From Aurantiacibacter rhizosphaerae (GTDB lineage Bacteria; Pseudomonadota; Alphaproteobacteria; Sphingomonadales; Sphingomonadaceae): 64,000 nucleotides of DNA. Both the position numbers and the translations under genes were made by a program. Location: positions 372,001 through 436,000 of the forward strand of contig NZ_WUBR01000002.1 of assembly GCF_009807005.1 (NCBI RefSeq), read 5' to 3'. Below the pieces are notes generated by a model. The model had not been told where the DNA came from. It made no database searches and saw only the letters and a list, made by a program, of their open reading frames with translations. Positions 57,169-64,000 of this stretch are shown piece after piece. Position 1 is the stretch's first letter, and every line of letters begins with the position of its first letter.

Positions 57169-58111
57169 GCCTTTGGGCGATTGGTGCAGAGATGATCATC
57201 TGTAGCAGGTGATAAGCCAGCACCGGCAACAGCACGAGGCCGGCGGTGGCAGGCGGAAACAGCACCGTTGCCAGCGGCGCGCCCAATGCGATGCTTTTTT
57301 GCGCGCCTGCAAACAGGAAGGCGATCCGGTCCCCGCGTTCCAGCCGCAGGGCGCCGCCGGCCAGCCATGATCCAGCGAACCCCAGTGACAGGAACACGCC
57401 GATCAGCGCCGCCAGCCATCCCCATGCAGGCAGGCTGACCAGCGTCCACAGCCCCTGCTCCACCGCGGCGGAAAAGGCGACGTAGACCGCAATCGAGATC
57501 GCCCCCCTGTCCGCCCAGGAAATGAATGCGCGGTTGCTGGCGATAATATCGCCGAGCCGCGTTTGCAAAAGCTGCCCGATTGCGAAGGGCAGCAGCAGGA
57601 TCAGCGCGATACGCTGCAACCCGGCCAGATCGATCCCCACGTCTCCCCCGGCGGCAAGCGACAGCAGCGGCGCAGTGATGAATACGCCCAGCATGTTGAT
57701 CACCGCCGCTGCCACCACCGAAGCTGCAACATTGCCGCCCGCGATGGAGGAATAGGCCGTGGCCGATTGCACGGTGGAGGGCAGCAGGCCAAGAAACAGC
57801 AGGCCCAGCGCCACTGTGGACGGCAGCACGCCTTCTCCGATGCGGGAAAGGCCCCAACCTGCCAGCCCCATGACGCCGAAGACCCACACGATCAGCGGCA
57901 GCAGAAAGCGCGCGTTGCGGATGCCCTTCAGCACCTGCTGCCTTGGAAGGCGCAGGCCGTTGAGCAGGAACAGCAGGAAGATCGCGCAATCGGATATCAC
58001 GCGGGCGATGGCCCGGTTCTCCCCGGTGACGGGCACGATACTGGCCAGCACGATGGCCAGCAGCAACAGGCGCACCAGCGGATCGAACAAGGTTTTCAGA
58101 CGCGCCATCAT
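57143..58111 (-). CDS. Bile acid:sodium symporter-like permease
   Basis: A 322-residue, about ten-segment protein of the SBF/YfeH-like group: DCAIFLLFLLNGLRLPRQQV, GLLPSTVQSATAYSSIAGGNVAASVVAAAVINM and the second crossing motif FAGAQKSIALGAPLATVLFPP. Relatives carry organic anions with sodium; the substrate here is unknown. The gene lies 26 bp upstream of prsR, but no functional link is evident. The 3' end overlaps the DUF475 gene on the other strand. Confidence 0.92.
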   Translation of the reverse strand: MMARLKTLFDPLVRLLLLAIVLASIVPVTGENRAIARVISDCAIFLLFLLNGLRLPRQQVLKGIRNARFLLPLIVWVFGVMGLAGWGLSRIGEGVLPSTVALGLLFLGLLPSTVQSATAYSSIAGGNVAASVVAAAVINMLGVFITAPLLSLAAGGDVGIDLAGLQRIALILLLPFAIGQLLQTRLGDIIASNRAFISWADRGAISIAVYVAFSAAVEQGLWTLVSLPAWGWLAALIGVFLSLGFAGSWLAGGALRLERGDRIAFLFAGAQKSIALGAPLATVLFPPATAGLVLLPVLAYHLLQMIISAPIAQRLNPSGEYS

Positions 58112-58136
58112 GGCCGCGCGGTGTGCCGATGCGACG

Positions 58137-59504
58137 TCAGGTCTGCAAGTCGTATTGCTTGATCAGGTCATACAGCGTGGGGCGACTGATCCCCAGCATC
58201 TTGGCCGTGCTGGAGATATTGCCCTCGCTGCGGGCCAGCGCATGGCGGATCATCTTGCGGTCCGATTTCTCCCGCGCGCTTTTCAGGTTCAGGGCCTCGG
58301 CATCTTCCTCGTCCTCATCGCCAAGATCCAGATCTTCCGCGCTCACCAGCTTGCCTTCTGCCATGATCACCGCGCGCTTCACGCGGTTCTCCAGCTCCCG
58401 CACATTGCCCGGCCAGCCCCAGCCATCGATGGCCGCCAGCGCATCTGGCGCAAAGCCGGTGACGGCGGGGTTCATCTCCTGCGAAAAGCGTTTGAGGAAC
58501 ACCTTGGCCAGCAGCGTGGCATCGCCATGCCGTTCTGCCAGGGAGGGGATTTTCACCACCACTTCGGCCAGACGATAGAACAGGTCTTCCCGGAACCGCT
58601 GATCGGCGATCATGCCTTCCAGGTCCTGATGCGTGGCGCACACGATGCGCGTGTCGACAGGGATGGACTTGCGCCCGCCGATGCGTTCGATCGTGCGTTC
58701 CTGCAGGAACCGCAGCAGCTTCACCTGCAGGGGCAGCGGGATATCGCCCACCTCGTCCAAAAACAACGTGCCGCCGTCGGCCAGTTCGATCTTGCCCTCT
58801 GTCGTCTTTACCGCGCCGGTGAATGCGCCCTTTTCATGCCCGAACAGCTCGCTTTCCAGCAGGTTTTCCGGGATCGCCGCGCAATTGATGGCGATGAAGT
58901 TCCCGTCCTTGCGATTGCTGGCATCGTGAAGCCCTCGCGCCAGCAATTCCTTGCCCGTGCCACTGGCACCCAGCAGCATGACAGAGACATTGGTGTTGGC
59001 CACCCGCTCTATGGTGCGCGCTACCTTCACCATTTCGGGTGCAGAGGTGATCAGGCCGCCCAGCACGGTGTTGCCCTCGCCCGCCTTGGTGGAAAGGCGG
59101 CGGTTCTCTTTTTCGATCAGGTGCAGGTTGAATGCCCGGCGCACGATCAGGCCCAGCTGATCGATATCGACCGGCTTCTGATAAAAATCATAGGCACCGC
59201 GATCAATAGCCTGCAGCGCCGATTCCCGCGCCTCATGCCCGGATGCGACAATCACCTTCGTATCGGGCTTCAGCGCCATGATAGCATCCAGCACGGCGAA
59301 GCCTTCCGTCGTGCCATCGGGATCGGGCGGCAGGCCAAGGTCCAGCGTGACGACGGGCGGCGCTTCAGCGCGCAAGGCGGCAATCGCGCTGTCGCGATCA
59401 CCTGCGATCAGCACCTCGAAATCCTCATAGGCCCATTTCAGCTGCGCCTGCAGCCCGGCATCGTCTTCGACAATCAACAGCTTCGGCTTGGTTTCAGCCA
59501 TCAT
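58137..59504 (-). CDS. prsR: PrsR-type sigma-54-dependent response regulator (PEP-CTERM system)
   Basis: A 455-residue activator. Receiver domain with EDD (13-15) and phosphoacceptor Asp55; AAA+ sigma-54 interaction domain with Walker A GASGTGKE and the sigma-54 contact loop GAFTGAVK; C-terminal Fis-type helix-turn-helix (NISSTAKMLGISRPTLYDLI). It matches the PEP-CTERM-box response regulator family. Together with PrsK it controls PEP-CTERM proteins and extracellular polymer in bacteria with exosortase. The start overlaps the prsK stop (ATGA). Confidence 0.95.
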   Translation of the reverse strand: MMAETKPKLLIVEDDAGLQAQLKWAYEDFEVLIAGDRDSAIAALRAEAPPVVTLDLGLPPDPDGTTEGFAVLDAIMALKPDTKVIVASGHEARESALQAIDRGAYDFYQKPVDIDQLGLIVRRAFNLHLIEKENRRLSTKAGEGNTVLGGLITSAPEMVKVARTIERVANTNVSVMLLGASGTGKELLARGLHDASNRKDGNFIAINCAAIPENLLESELFGHEKGAFTGAVKTTEGKIELADGGTLFLDEVGDIPLPLQVKLLRFLQERTIERIGGRKSIPVDTRIVCATHQDLEGMIADQRFREDLFYRLAEVVVKIPSLAERHGDATLLAKVFLKRFSQEMNPAVTGFAPDALAAIDGWGWPGNVRELENRVKRAVIMAEGKLVSAEDLDLGDEDEEDAEALNLKSAREKSDRKMIRHALARSEGNISSTAKMLGISRPTLYDLIKQYDLQT

Positions 59505-61615
59505 GCAACCTCACTGGCTCTGTCCTGATCTTGCAGGGTTTTGAATAGATCGGCAGCTTCGTTCAGCTGCAGGCGGACGATAAAGCGGGTGCCCAGCCCT
59601 TCACGCGATTCCACGTCCATCTGGCCGCCCATGGACCGCACGAGTTCGCGCGCTTCGAACGCGCCGATGCCAAACCCGCCCGATTTGGAGGAGTGGAACG
59701 GCTTGAACAGCTTTGTGCGGATGAATTCCGGCGTCATCCCTTCGCCTGAATCGATCACCTCGATAATGGCGTGGCCGGATTCCCGCCGCAGATCCAGGAA
59801 CACGGGCGAGCTTGTATCGCTGGCCTCGATCGCATTCTGCACAAGGTGCACCAGCGCCTGCTCCAGCCCTTCGGCATCGGCGCGCACGCGGCAATCATCG
59901 CGGCGCGTAACCACCAGTTCGTGCTTCCCGCTGTACTGATCGACGATCCGCTGCAGCAATCCGGCCAGCGGCGTAATCTCACGCTCTTTCGCGCCGTGGC
60001 TGCCATATCGGCCAAGCCGCGTCAGAAGGGCCTGCAGCTTGTCGGTGGAATTGCGCAGGGTCAGGATCATATCGGCCCTGAATTCCGGCTTTTCCGCGTG
60101 TTTTTCCGCATTTCCGGCCAGCAGGGAAAGCTGGCTGGCCAGATTCTTGATATCGTGCATCACAAAGGCGATGCGCCGGTTGAATTCATCGAACCGCTGC
60201 GCCTCTCCCAATGCATCCTGGCTGTTGCGCTCTGCCAGATAGCTGGCCAGCTGGCGGCCAACCACGCGCAAGAGATCGAAATCCTCCCAATCCAGCCGCC
60301 GCGCCATCGTGGGCCGGGCCAGCACCACCACGCCCACAAGGCGTTCGTAATGCAGCAGCGGCACCAGCGCCCAGGAATCTTCCGCCCCCACCAGCCACGC
60401 TGGCGTCGCCACGGCAGGCACCCCCTCCGCATCGCCCGCGCGCAGATCATCCAGATCGACGATGAACTGGTTTTCCGCCAGGAAATTGGCGCCAAGCGTA
60501 TCGATGGCCTCTGCTGGCACATCGATATCCGGCCATTGCCACCGCGCCTCCAGCGCAAGGCCGCCGTCTTCCTGCGGGGTCAGCAACAGGCCTGCCGGGC
60601 TGTCCGTGATGTCGGCCACGGCCTGCACGGCGCGTTCGGGCAATGGCGGCGCGTGCGGCCCTGCCCGGCCAATCGTATCGGTAAACCGCAGCCATTCGGC
60701 ACGGTAATCATAGCGATGCTGAAACAGGTTTTTCGACAATGTCACGCGCAGCCATCCGCGCAGCTTGCTGGATGGCAGAATGGTGAGGGCAACGACGCTG
60801 GCCAGCAGCACGAAGCCTGTCTGCAACATGCGCCCGTAGTCGCTGCCGATATAGGCCAGCCCCTGCGCGATCACCACCATCACGATGAGATAGGCACCGA
60901 TCAGCAGCAGAGAGAACGACTGGAAGGCAAACCCGCGCGAGGGGCGGAAACGCAATTCCGCGCTGGTTCGCACCGTGCCCATTGCCAGCATCACGACAGA
61001 TACCGCAAGCGCAATACCGCGCAGATCAAGCAGCAGGGCCGGCGCGCCATTATCGAGATAGGCGATGGTGTAGAGGTTGAGATCGTATAGCCAGAGAACC
61101 GCCAGAGCACTTGCCGGCCAGCGCAGTCCGTCGCGCGCCTGGGCAGATGCCCCAGCATACAGATTATGCACCAGCACCAGCGCACCCACACAGAACAGCA
61201 GGCGGAAGGTGAAGGCGAATTGCATCACCAGCATCTCTGTCTCTGCATCGCCGCCATATTGCCCGCGCAGGGCGACCAGCGAAAGCTGCATCAGTTCCAC
61301 GAAGGCCAGCGAGAATACGACGGGCCGGATGGGGCCAAGGCTGATATCGCGATCATCATGGCCGAACAGGCGATACAGCATCCACAGCCACGCCAGATTG
61401 CTCAGCACCATCAGCAAGCCCGTGGCGAGGCCGCCATAGCCAAAGCTGATGACGGAAAAGGCCCACAGGGCAGAGCAGAACAGCGCCGCAGCACATGCGC
61501 TGATGGCCGGTCCCTGCGCGCGCTGGCTGGTGGCCAGCCACATGGCCAGCGCAACCGCGGCGCAGGCGCTGATCAGATAGGCCAGATTGCTGGCAATATC
61601 CCACAGCGACGCCAT
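59501..61615 (-). CDS. prsK: PrsK, membrane histidine kinase of the PEP-CTERM/XrtA system
   Basis: A 704-residue kinase. About eight membrane segments (residues 5-290), a GAF-like domain (about 335-480, including LVGAEDSWALVPLLHYERLVGVVVLA), a phosphoacceptor region with FVMHDIKNLASQLSLL, and an ATPase domain with VQNAIEAS, DSGEGMTPEFI and GGFGIGAF. The architecture fits the PEP-CTERM system kinase family. The ATG at 61615 shares a base with the stop of the sugar transferase gene, and the response regulator follows with a 4-bp overlap. Confidence 0.95.
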   Translation of the reverse strand: MASLWDIASNLAYLISACAAVALAMWLATSQRAQGPAISACAAALFCSALWAFSVISFGYGGLATGLLMVLSNLAWLWMLYRLFGHDDRDISLGPIRPVVFSLAFVELMQLSLVALRGQYGGDAETEMLVMQFAFTFRLLFCVGALVLVHNLYAGASAQARDGLRWPASALAVLWLYDLNLYTIAYLDNGAPALLLDLRGIALAVSVVMLAMGTVRTSAELRFRPSRGFAFQSFSLLLIGAYLIVMVVIAQGLAYIGSDYGRMLQTGFVLLASVVALTILPSSKLRGWLRVTLSKNLFQHRYDYRAEWLRFTDTIGRAGPHAPPLPERAVQAVADITDSPAGLLLTPQEDGGLALEARWQWPDIDVPAEAIDTLGANFLAENQFIVDLDDLRAGDAEGVPAVATPAWLVGAEDSWALVPLLHYERLVGVVVLARPTMARRLDWEDFDLLRVVGRQLASYLAERNSQDALGEAQRFDEFNRRIAFVMHDIKNLASQLSLLAGNAEKHAEKPEFRADMILTLRNSTDKLQALLTRLGRYGSHGAKEREITPLAGLLQRIVDQYSGKHELVVTRRDDCRVRADAEGLEQALVHLVQNAIEASDTSSPVFLDLRRESGHAIIEVIDSGEGMTPEFIRTKLFKPFHSSKSGGFGIGAFEARELVRSMGGQMDVESREGLGTRFIVRLQLNEAADLFKTLQDQDRASEVA

Positions 61616-63000
61616 TACCGCGCACCTTCCGGCCACAACACCACGCGCAGCGTCTGCAACATGATCAGCAGATCGAGGAAGGGCGTGTAGTTCTTGGCGT
61701 AATAGAGATCATATTCCAGCTTGTGACGGGAATCCTCTATGCTGGCGCCGTAAGGATAATTAATTTGCGCCCAGCCGGTGATGCCCGGCTTCACCATGTG
61801 CCGTTCTGCATAATAGGGCAGCTTGTCATCCAGATCGCGCACGAAGGTGGGCACTTCGGGACGCGGGCCGACAAAGCTCATGTGGCCGCGCAGAACGGTC
61901 CAGACCTGCGGCAGCTCATCAATACGCACCTTGCGGATGAACGCGCCCACGCGGGTGATGCGCGGATCGTTCTTCTCCGCCCATTTGGACCCGTCCTTCT
62001 CGGCATCGGTGCGCATGGATCGCAGTTTCACCAGTTCGAACGTCTGCCCGTACAGGCCGATGCGCTTCTGGCGGAAAAAGGCCGGCCCCTTGCTGTCCAG
62101 CTTCACGATAATGGCAAACAGCGCAATCACCGGGAAGGTGAGCAACAGCAGCAGGCCGCTGGCAAGGATATCGAACGCCCTTTTCGCCACCGATGAAATG
62201 GCGCGGCCCGATGAAAATCCGTCGGAGAAGATCAGCCAGCTGGGGTTGAGCGTATCAAGGTCCACACGCCCCGTTTCGCGCTCCAGAAAACTGGAGAATT
62301 CATTGACGTGGACACCCGCCGTCTTCACCCGCAACAGGTCTTTCAGCGGCAGAGCGTTGCGGCGCTCCTCCAAAGCCAGCACCACCTCGCTGGCGCGAAG
62401 CCCGGCAACATGGGCGGAAAGATCGGGAATTTCTGACCGCTGCACGGCCTCCGGCACCTGCTCGCCTGCCCCGGTCATGCTGACAAAGCCAACGATGGAG
62501 AAGCCACTGCCCTCTTTCAGCGAAAGATCCTTCAACCGCTGCGCGCGCATGCCCGCACCCAGCACCAGGATGCGGCGGCGAAAGGCCGATGTTCCCAGAA
62601 TGCCGCCCACCAGCGCGCGGTTCAGCAGCAGCAAAACAAGGGCCAGCGCCGTGGAATATAGCAGGATGGATCGCCAATAGGTCTGCCCCGGCAGCAGGAA
62701 ATCCACCACGGCCAGCGCAAGTATCGAAAGGCCCAGCGCCACCAGCAGCCGGGCCGCGGCAAAGCGCATTGATCGCAGCGATTCCGGGCCATATACACCC
62801 ACCGCCACCATCGCTGCCAGCGTCGTCACCGCATATCCCAGCAGCGGCAGGGCGCGCTGTGACAGGCTGCCCGGATCGGTATCGATCTGGTTGGCGCGCA
62901 ACGCCCAGGCCAAGTCTGCTGAAAGGATCAGCAGGATCAGGTCCAGGAAACCCAGGAACAGCACCGCATGGGGTATGTAATGCTTGAAAAGGCGGACCAT
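61615..63000 (-). CDS. PEP-CTERM-associated exopolysaccharide priming sugar transferase
   Basis: A 461-residue polyprenyl-phosphate sugar transferase that starts exopolysaccharide repeat units on the lipid carrier. The N-terminal four membrane segments and a nucleotide-binding-like domain (LVLGAGMRAQRL) precede the C-terminal transferase with KRAFDILASG, FRQKRIGLYGQTFELVKLRSM, DELPQVWTVLRGHMSFVGPRPE and KPGITGWAQINYPYGASIEDS. It matches the EpsB-like family linked to PEP-CTERM/exosortase loci. First gene of the operon with prsK and prsR. Confidence 0.95.
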   Translation of the reverse strand: MVRLFKHYIPHAVLFLGFLDLILLILSADLAWALRANQIDTDPGSLSQRALPLLGYAVTTLAAMVAVGVYGPESLRSMRFAAARLLVALGLSILALAVVDFLLPGQTYWRSILLYSTALALVLLLLNRALVGGILGTSAFRRRILVLGAGMRAQRLKDLSLKEGSGFSIVGFVSMTGAGEQVPEAVQRSEIPDLSAHVAGLRASEVVLALEERRNALPLKDLLRVKTAGVHVNEFSSFLERETGRVDLDTLNPSWLIFSDGFSSGRAISSVAKRAFDILASGLLLLLTFPVIALFAIIVKLDSKGPAFFRQKRIGLYGQTFELVKLRSMRTDAEKDGSKWAEKNDPRITRVGAFIRKVRIDELPQVWTVLRGHMSFVGPRPEVPTFVRDLDDKLPYYAERHMVKPGITGWAQINYPYGASIEDSRHKLEYDLYYAKNYTPFLDLLIMLQTLRVVLWPEGAR

Positions 63001-63002
63001 TG

Positions 63003-63217
63003 TTTAACCGTTCACTGCCGGAGGGATTTCCAGACAGTTCTCGGTTAACGGCGAGGTATGAAATGTCGGTAAACTTTACACTCAAATCCGCATGGATCGA
63101 TAAACTTTGCGAAAAACCGGCGTGATGGGCCGGGTTTTACGCAATTTGACGACGCGAAAATGCCGTCTCCCATGGCGGTAACTCGGTGTTAACCGCGAGT
63201 TCCTGCGGACGGTTAAC
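63003..63217. repeat. Cluster of GTTAAC/TTTAACCG motifs in the divergent intergenic region
   Basis: GTTAAC occurs at 63044-63049, 63188-63193 and 63212-63217, each next to a C or G in the form CGGTTAAC or GTTAACC, plus TTTAACCG at 63003-63010. The region lies between the exopolysaccharide operon and an unknown exported-protein gene. These could be binding sites for a regulator. Confidence 0.4.
63070..63140. repeat. Direct repeats TAAACTTTRC at 31-bp spacing before the sugar transferase operon
   Basis: TAAACTTTAC (63070-63079) and TAAACTTTGC (63101-63110) are exactly 31 bp apart, three helical turns. A degenerate third copy, TTTTAC, lies at 63135-63140. The first is also a near-palindrome (GTAAA-C-TTTAC). 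Confidence 0.5.
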
Positions 63218-63240
63218 CCAACGCACCTATTGCGGCGCGC

Positions 63241-63744
63241 ATGGCAAAGATCTCCACGCCCCCGGTTCCGGCCAAGCTGTACAAGCATTTCGCAGCCGTC
63301 ACCATCACGCTGACGGCGGCGATTGCCATGTTCGCCGATGCTGACCAGCGCGCCGCCGCCAATACGCCTCCGCCAGACACAGTCGTTACGCGGCAGGTAG
63401 AGGAGATTCCACGTTACGGCAGGGCCATTCTGGAGCGTGCCGAAGGGGGAATGGAAGGATCCTTCGGCGGAGACAATACCGATGGCGGATATGGCCAGCC
63501 GATGATCGGCGCGGGCGGTGATAACCGATCTGCCATCGTGAAGCGCCCTGCCCATACAGGTCGCCAGCCGCTGCCCAACATGACGCCGGAGGAAGTTGCT
63601 GCCCTGTCGGTGGAGGAATACGAGCGTTTGCGGGCGCTGTATGTCAGGGCAGGCGTGATCGAAGACGTGGATCGCAGCGCGCAGATGAGCGAGATCGAGG
63701 CCGCATCCGCCCGCCGCGCCGGCCATAGCGGCAGCGACCGCTAG
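63241..63744 (+). CDS. Exported protein of unknown function
   Basis: A 167-residue protein. The N-terminal 20 basic/polar residues are followed by one hydrophobic helix (AAVTITLTAAIAMFA), a signal peptide or anchor. A Gly/Asp-rich middle (EGGMEGSFGGDNTDGGYG) and a helical acidic/basic C-terminal half (TPEEVAALSVEEYERLRALYV) follow. No C-terminal PEP-CTERM signal is present. The ATG at 63241 lacks a clear ribosome-binding site. It is divergent from the exopolysaccharide operon. I do not recognise a family. Confidence 0.65.
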   Translation: MAKISTPPVPAKLYKHFAAVTITLTAAIAMFADADQRAAANTPPPDTVVTRQVEEIPRYGRAILERAEGGMEGSFGGDNTDGGYGQPMIGAGGDNRSAIVKRPAHTGRQPLPNMTPEEVAALSVEEYERLRALYVRAGVIEDVDRSAQMSEIEAASARRAGHSGSDR

Positions 63745-63750
63745 ACCTCG

Positions 63751-64000
63751 CTACATGCCGTAGGTCATGGCCAGCAGGTAACTGAGCGTCACCACCATGA
63801 TCAGCACCAATGGTACGCCGGTGCGCATGTAATCGGGGAAGTTATAACTGCCCTCCGCCATGATCAGCATGTTCGTTTGATATGCGATGGGCGTGGCATA
63901 GCAGAGGTTGCAACCGAACAGCACGGCGAGAACCAGCGGCTCCTGCGGCAGGCCAAGCTCGGTCGCGATGCTGAAGGCGATGGGCGTGCCCACCGTTGCA
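63751..64000 (-). CDS. SLC13/DASS-type anion permease, C-terminal part cut by window
   Basis: About 82 C-terminal residues are visible. The frame is still open at the window edge, so the start lies outside. It ends with two hydrophobic segments, and its motif ATPIAYQTNMLIMAEGSYNFPDYMRTG is the conserved last part of SLC13-type permeases (the xTPxxYQTNxMVxxPGxYxFxDF pattern). These carry sulfate, carboxylates or similar anions with sodium. Confidence 0.85.
   Translation of the reverse strand, partial: ATVGTPIAFSIATELGLPQEPLVLAVLFGCNLCYATPIAYQTNMLIMAEGSYNFPDYMRTGVPLVLIMVVTLSYLLAMTYGM

Noticed and set aside
63001..63240. A sigma-54 (-24/-12) promoter for the sugar transferase operon
   Set aside because: I looked for TGGC-N8-TGC-type spacing on both strands and found no acceptable match.

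Overview
The window is chromosomal DNA of a high-GC alphaproteobacterium. It is most likely a sphingomonad of the Erythrobacteraceae type. This rests on gene content rather than any database search: a glyA-nrdR start, type-2 LeuA, a DUF475/TerC membrane protein, an AHH-motif protein, the PrsK/PrsR/EpsB-like exosortase-associated regulators, and LexA sites of the alphaproteobacterial GTTC-N7-GTTC form. Genes are tightly packed, with many 1-4 bp stop/start overlaps. I see no insertion sequence, prophage, CRISPR array or rRNA.

Layout. 1-4.2 kb: end of glyA, a small membrane protein, nrdR, a TrmJ-like methyltransferase, and rpsD with a hairpin leader and a strong terminator. 4.2-13.6 kb, minus strand: S9 peptidase, tgt, a DUF481 porin-like protein, a two-gene ABC-2 exporter, queA, cyclophilin, coaD, a polyprenyl synthase (ispA type), xseB. 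13.6-19.2 kb: DUF2177 protein, purL, a DUF3052-like protein, nitroreductase, serB, miaA. 19.2-25.7 kb: branched-chain amino acid block ilvB-ilvN-(small membrane protein)-ilvC, a YceI protein, and leuA. leuA is preceded by a 15-residue leader peptide with five leucines and strong RNA folds. 25.7-29.3 kb: an AHH-motif protein, an unknown protein, recJ, and two tRNA-Glu genes that differ only at the wobble base.

29.3-38.2 kb is a complete phosphate locus: phoR, a phosphate-type porin, pstS (lipoprotein), pstC, pstA, pstB, phoU, phoB, with Pho-box-like repeats before the porin and pstS. 38.2-45.2 kb, minus strand, is an SOS-type operon: a radical SAM protein, a DUF4130-UdgX fusion, dnaE2 and an extensin-like protein, read from a promoter whose -10 lies inside a LexA site. 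The partner mutasome genes imuA-imuB lie 5.4 kb away (50.6-52.9 kb) behind their own LexA site. Between the two SOS units sit a PilZ protein, an AAHS-type transporter with a TauD/TfdA dioxygenase, a sulfotransferase fused through one membrane segment to an anti-sigma-type sensor domain, and a TMEM165/GDT1 cation transporter.

52.9-58.1 kb: a PNPOx-like stress protein, a strong bidirectional terminator, a sodium-dependent transporter, panB, the DUF475 protein and a bile-acid-symporter-like protein. 58.1-63.0 kb, minus strand: the sugar transferase, PrsK and PrsR, which in other bacteria control PEP-CTERM/exosortase exopolysaccharide functions. The window ends with an unknown exported protein and the C-terminus of an SLC13-type permease.

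Most notable observations: the sulfotransferase/anti-sigma fusion, the leuA attenuator with a possible second long-range fold over the leuA ribosome-binding site, the two LexA-controlled mutagenesis operons (one apparently leaderless), and genes whose natural start codon appears to be ATA or ATC.
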